From an uncultured Eubacteriales bacterium (GTDB lineage Bacteria > Bacillota > Clostridia > Oscillospirales > CAG-272): a stretch of 64,000 nt of DNA. The position numbers were made by a program, and so were the translations under genes. The notes under the pieces were generated by a model, which ran no database searches, was not told the DNA's origin, and was given only the letters and a program-made list of their open reading frames with translations. The DNA lies in the NCBI GenBank assembly GCA_934432725.1, contig CAKRZE010000008.1, positions 1 to 64,000 on the forward strand, read 5' to 3'. Shown here piece after piece: positions 60,987 to 64,000 of this stretch (position 1 is its first letter; each line of letters begins with the position of its first letter).

Positions 60987-61934
60987 ATGTATATCAGCTA
61001 TGATTATTACAGGGTTTTTTATTATGTTGCCAAATACGGTTCTGTTTCTCAGGCGGCAAAGCAGCTGATCAACAACCAGCCAAACCTGACACGGGCAATC
61101 AGAAACCTGGAAAGTGAGCTTGGCTGTGCGCTCTTTTTGCGCAGTAACCGGGGCATGCGGCTGACTCCGGAGGGGGAGCGGCTGTACAATCACGTCCGGA
61201 TTGCGTTTACGCATATTGAAACAGGCGAGGCTGAAATTGCGGAAAGCAGAAATTTACAGGCGGGAAGCGTCTATGTGGCTGCGAGTGAGGTCGCACTGCG
61301 CTGCCTTTTGCTGCCGGTTCTGAAGAAGTACCGCATGCAGTACCCGGGGGTACATCTGCGCATCAGCAACCACTCTACGCCGCAGGCAATTGCTGCACTG
61401 AAGGAGGGAACGGCGGATATTGCGGTTGTAACAACGCCAAGCATCCGGACGGCTTCTCTTTCGGAAACCGGGATCAAGTCGATTCAGGAGGTTGCCGTAT
61501 GTGCGCCGCATTATGCCGACCTGATCGGGCGGCAGGTATCGCTTTCCGAACTGATGCACTATCCTCTGATATCGCTCGGTGCGGATACCATGTCCTATGC
61601 GTTCTATGAGAGTTTGTTTGCCGACCATCGGCTGCCGTACAATCCGGACATTGAAGCATTTACCGCAGATCAGATTCTTCCGATGGTAGAGGCGGGATTG
61701 GGAATCGGATTTGTCCCGAGGGAATTTCTGCGTGAAAATGCAAATGTCTGTGTAATTAACTTAAAGGAAGAAATTCCGGAGCGCAGCATGGTGCTGATCA
61801 AACGGAAGGAGCAGCCGCTCAGCGTGGCTGCAAAGGAGCTGGAGCGGATGCTCCGGATATCTGCTGCCGCGGACGCGGCGGAAGAAAGCCGCAGAGGCGT
61901 TGCTGCTTCGGATTGCCCCGGGAGCCTTTCTTGA
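60987..61934 (+). CDS. LysR-family transcriptional regulator
   Basis: The 315-aa product has an N-terminal winged HTH (YYRVFYYVAKYGSVSQAAKQ, then NNQPNLTRAIRNLESELG) and a C-terminal periplasmic-binding-like effector domain (residues 90-295). It probably controls a nearby gene; deoD and deoB follow on the same strand, which is inference from position. GGCGGAG lies 4 bp before the ATG at 60987. The C-terminal ~20 residues are a low-conservation tail. The stop codon overlaps the -35 box of the deoD promoter. Confidence 0.9.
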   Translation: MYISYDYYRVFYYVAKYGSVSQAAKQLINNQPNLTRAIRNLESELGCALFLRSNRGMRLTPEGERLYNHVRIAFTHIETGEAEIAESRNLQAGSVYVAASEVALRCLLLPVLKKYRMQYPGVHLRISNHSTPQAIAALKEGTADIAVVTTPSIRTASLSETGIKSIQEVAVCAPHYADLIGRQVSLSELMHYPLISLGADTMSYAFYESLFADHRLPYNPDIEAFTADQILPMVEAGLGIGFVPREFLRENANVCVINLKEEIPERSMVLIKRKEQPLSVAAKELERMLRISAAADAAEESRRGVAASDCPGSLS

Positions 61935-61959
61935 CAACCGTTCCGGCACATGCTACAAT
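61931..61959 (+). promoter_or_regulatory. Sigma-A promoter of deoD-deoB
   Basis: Perfect TTGACA, 17-bp spacer, TACAAT. The -35 box contains the stop codon of the LysR gene. The leader to the deoD ATG is about 135 nt with several short inverted repeats. Confidence 0.8.
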
Positions 61960-62101
61960 AACAGCGTAGCCGGAGGCTGAGGCGCGCAGCTGCGCGGATC
62001 AAAGCTGCTCCGGCGGCATGCCGGCAGGAAAGCGGTGCGCCGGAAGCATCGGCTGCAACAAGCTATTTGTATGGACGCTTTGCGTCAGAATGGAGGATAC
62101 T

Positions 62102-62839
62102 ATGTCAGCATTATCCTATCCGACGCCGCATATTGCAGCGGCTCCGTCTGATTTTGCCGAAACGGTACTCATGCCGGGTGACCCGCTCCGTTCCCGCTTT
62201 ATTGCGGAGAACTTTTTAAAGGACGCGCGTATGGTCAATAATGTACGCGGCGTACAGGGCTATACCGGCACGTACCAAGGATGCCCGGTGTCGGTTATGG
62301 CAAGCGGGATGGGGATGCCTTCGATCGGGATCTATTCCTATGAGCTGTATCAGGTTTTCGGTGTGGAAAATATTATCCGCATCGGCTCTGCCGGGGCGAT
62401 TCGGGAGGACATTTCGGTGCGTGATCTTGTATTCGGAATGGGAGCGGCAACCGATTCCGCGTTTGCGGGGCAGTATTGCCTGCCGGGAACATTCGCGCCG
62501 ATTGCGGATTTCGGGCTGCTTTCGGCTGCCGTGGCAGAGGCTGAAAAGCGCGGTGCGCGTTTTCATATCGGAGAGCTGCTTTCCTCCGACTGCTTTTACT
62601 GTGACGATAAATCTGCCAACGCGGCGTGGGCGAAAATGGGTGTGATGGCAATCGAAATGGAGGCTGCGGGACTTTACCTGACTGCGGCGCGCTGCCGGAA
62701 ACGGGCGTTGGCAATCTGCACGGTGTCCGATCAGCTTCTGACCGGGGACGCAATGACCGCAGGGGAACGTGAGACCTCTCTTGTGCAGATGATTGAAATT
62801 GCGCTGCAAACCGCGTGCGCGCTGCACCGGGAGCGGTAA
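62102..62839 (+). CDS. deoD: Purine-nucleoside phosphorylase (DeoD type)
   Basis: The 245-aa product splits purine (deoxy)nucleosides into base and (deoxy)ribose-1-phosphate, in the cytoplasm. It shows the NP-I family features: VLMPGDPLRSRFIAE at residues 23-37 (phosphate-binding Gly/Arg), SGMGMPSIGIYSYEL around 67, RIGSAGAI around 91, VMAIEMEAAGLY around 180 (ribose site Glu-Met-Glu), and SDQLLTG around 210 with the catalytic Asp. GGAGG at 5 bp supports the ATG at 62102. deoB follows 115 bp downstream, making a nucleoside salvage operon. Confidence 0.96.
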   Translation: MSALSYPTPHIAAAPSDFAETVLMPGDPLRSRFIAENFLKDARMVNNVRGVQGYTGTYQGCPVSVMASGMGMPSIGIYSYELYQVFGVENIIRIGSAGAIREDISVRDLVFGMGAATDSAFAGQYCLPGTFAPIADFGLLSAAVAEAEKRGARFHIGELLSSDCFYCDDKSANAAWAKMGVMAIEMEAAGLYLTAARCRKRALAICTVSDQLLTGDAMTAGERETSLVQMIEIALQTACALHRER

Positions 62840-62953
62840 AAACGGATAATTTTCCGAAAAAGCTCCTCCGGGCAGCAAAAAGCTGCCGAAGGTCCGGTGC
62901 TGCCGCTTTTCGGCGGTGATGCGCGGGCGCGGAGCGTATGGAGTGTGAGAGAT

Positions 62954-64000
62954 ATGATAAAAAGAGTTTTCTTGTTTGTTCTGGATAGCGTGGGTGCCGG
63001 GGAGGCGCCGGATGCCGCTGCATTTGGGGATGTCGGCGCGAATACGCTTCGTTCTGCCGCTTCGTCCGCGGCGTTTTGTGCGGATACGCTTGTGAGGATG
63101 GGGCTTGGCAATATAGACGGACTTTCTTTTCTGGGGATCGAAACGAAGCCTGTCGGTGCATACGGCAGATTGACGGAGCGCTCACTCGGCAAGGATACGA
63201 CCATCGGTCACTGGGAAATTGCCGGAATCGTATCCCCAAAGCCGCTTCCGACCTATCCGCACGGATTTCCGGAGGATGTGATTGCCGAATTCTCCGATAG
63301 AACCGGGCGCGGGGTCTTATGCAACCGTCCGTATTCCGGAACCGAGGTCATCCGCGACTTCGGAGAGGAGCATTTGCGGACGGGCAAGCTCATTGTTTAT
63401 ACCTCCGCCGACAGCGTGTTTCAGATCGCGGCGCATGAGAGCATTGTGCCGGATGCGCTGCTGTATGAGTATTGCAGGATTGCCCGTGCAATCCTGACGG
63501 GAGAGCATGGCGTCGGGAGGGTGATTGCCCGCCCGTTTACGGGGGAGCCGGGGGCGTTTGTCCGCACGCCGAACAGGCGGGACTTTTCTGTTGCGCCGCC
63601 GCGCGCGGCTATGCCGGAGCTGATTCGAAACGCCGGACTGGACAGCATTGCGGTCGGGAAAATCAGCGATATTTTTGCCGGACAGGGCTTTACGGAGTCG
63701 ATTCCCGCGCATGGAAACCGGGAGAGCATGGAGGCTGCCATGCGGCTTGTCCGGCAGGATTTTCACGGGCTGAGCTTTATCAATCTGGTGGATTTTGATA
63801 TGCTCTACGGGCATCGCCGCGATATTCCGGGGTATGCCGCCGCGATTGCGGAATTCGACCGGTGGCTGCCGTCCTTTCTCTCGCAGCTCGGCAGCGGAGA
63901 CGTGCTGATGATCACTGCTGACCACGGCTGCGACCCGGGATTTGTCAAGACAACGGATCACACGCGGGAATATGTGCCGCTCCTTGTGTATGGGGATGAA
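62954..64000 (+). CDS. deoB: Phosphopentomutase (partial, runs off the window)
   Basis: The first 349 residues are present and the frame is open to the last base; the family is about 390-400 aa. It interconverts (deoxy)ribose-1-phosphate and -5-phosphate, using the product of deoD. It is an alkaline-phosphatase-superfamily enzyme: the metal Asp is in VLDSVGAGEAPDA at residues 9-21, the phosphoacceptor Thr in GKDTTIGHWE around 82, VDFDMLYGHRRD around 280, and the metal site TADHGCDPG around 325. GGAG lies upstream of the ATG at 62954. Confidence 0.95.
   Translation, partial: MIKRVFLFVLDSVGAGEAPDAAAFGDVGANTLRSAASSAAFCADTLVRMGLGNIDGLSFLGIETKPVGAYGRLTERSLGKDTTIGHWEIAGIVSPKPLPTYPHGFPEDVIAEFSDRTGRGVLCNRPYSGTEVIRDFGEEHLRTGKLIVYTSADSVFQIAAHESIVPDALLYEYCRIARAILTGEHGVGRVIARPFTGEPGAFVRTPNRRDFSVAPPRAAMPELIRNAGLDSIAVGKISDIFAGQGFTESIPAHGNRESMEAAMRLVRQDFHGLSFINLVDFDMLYGHRRDIPGYAAAIAEFDRWLPSFLSQLGSGDVLMITADHGCDPGFVKTTDHTREYVPLLVYGDE

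Noticed and set aside
61965..62101. Purine riboswitch upstream of deoD
   Set aside because: The leader has small inverted repeats but not the purine-riboswitch core or its conserved loop sequences.

Overview
The window looks like chromosome from a Gram-positive, spore-forming clostridium, probably a moderately GC-rich gut anaerobe of the Oscillospiraceae/Ruminococcaceae kind. The support is the gene content: guaA, pyrR-uraA, radA, a CwlD-like amidase, an S11 D-Ala-D-Ala carboxypeptidase, a DUF3048 lipoprotein, rlmN-prpC-prkC with PASTA repeats, secG and deoD-deoB. It also has sigma-A type promoters with 17-bp spacers, AGGAGG-type ribosome binding sites, and tRNA genes with encoded CCA. The species cannot be named from sequence alone.

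Layout. 1-200: the last codons of a tyrosine integrase abut the 3' end of guaA, so the right end of a genomic island or ICE lies at the window edge. 0.2-10 kb: guaA, a C39-type lipoprotein, a pair of COG0523 GTPases (one with a very His/Cys-rich tandem repeat), a HAD phosphatase, and a three-gene minus-strand operon (DUF1232, lipoprotein, secreted MBL-fold lipoprotein). 10-20 kb: a GH3 hexosaminidase, pyrR-uraA with an attenuator leader, a ferritin-like protein, radA, a CwlD-like amidase and a membrane protein. 21-28 kb: a Xer-type recombinase, D-Ala-D-Ala carboxypeptidase, a DUF3048 lipoprotein, an esterase and a GT2 glycosyltransferase. 28-31.6 kb: an SsuABC/NitT-like ABC importer behind a Crp/Fnr-type regulator. 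32-38 kb: a large beta-helix lipoprotein, an F5/8-type lipoprotein and a DtxR-like regulator. 38-42.4 kb: prkC, prpC, rlmN. 43-51.5 kb: PHP phosphatase, Lrp plus aminotransferase, a surface protein, a uronate-isomerase-like pseudoenzyme and an ABC-2 exporter.

An AT-rich island (about 53.9-57.8 kb) ends at tRNA-Ser(UGA). It is made of fragments: a truncated ICE-type AAA ATPase, a frameshifted KilA-N gene, an XRE regulator, a GIY-YIG/DUF4357 protein, and one ORF that joins the HsdR N-terminus to the C-terminal part of a large serine recombinase. secG, tRNA-Leu(GAG), a DUF1275 protein and a LysR-deoD-deoB nucleoside catabolism block close the window; deoB runs off the end.

The most unusual genome-scale trait is a set of seven unrelated, non-coding tandem-repeat loci in intergenic DNA, with units of about 91, 200, 100, 128, 109, 131 and 155 bp. 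One of them is built from duplicated 3' ends of the neighbouring uronate-isomerase-like gene. Several genes also sit 350-570 nt downstream of good promoters, which gives unusually long predicted leaders.
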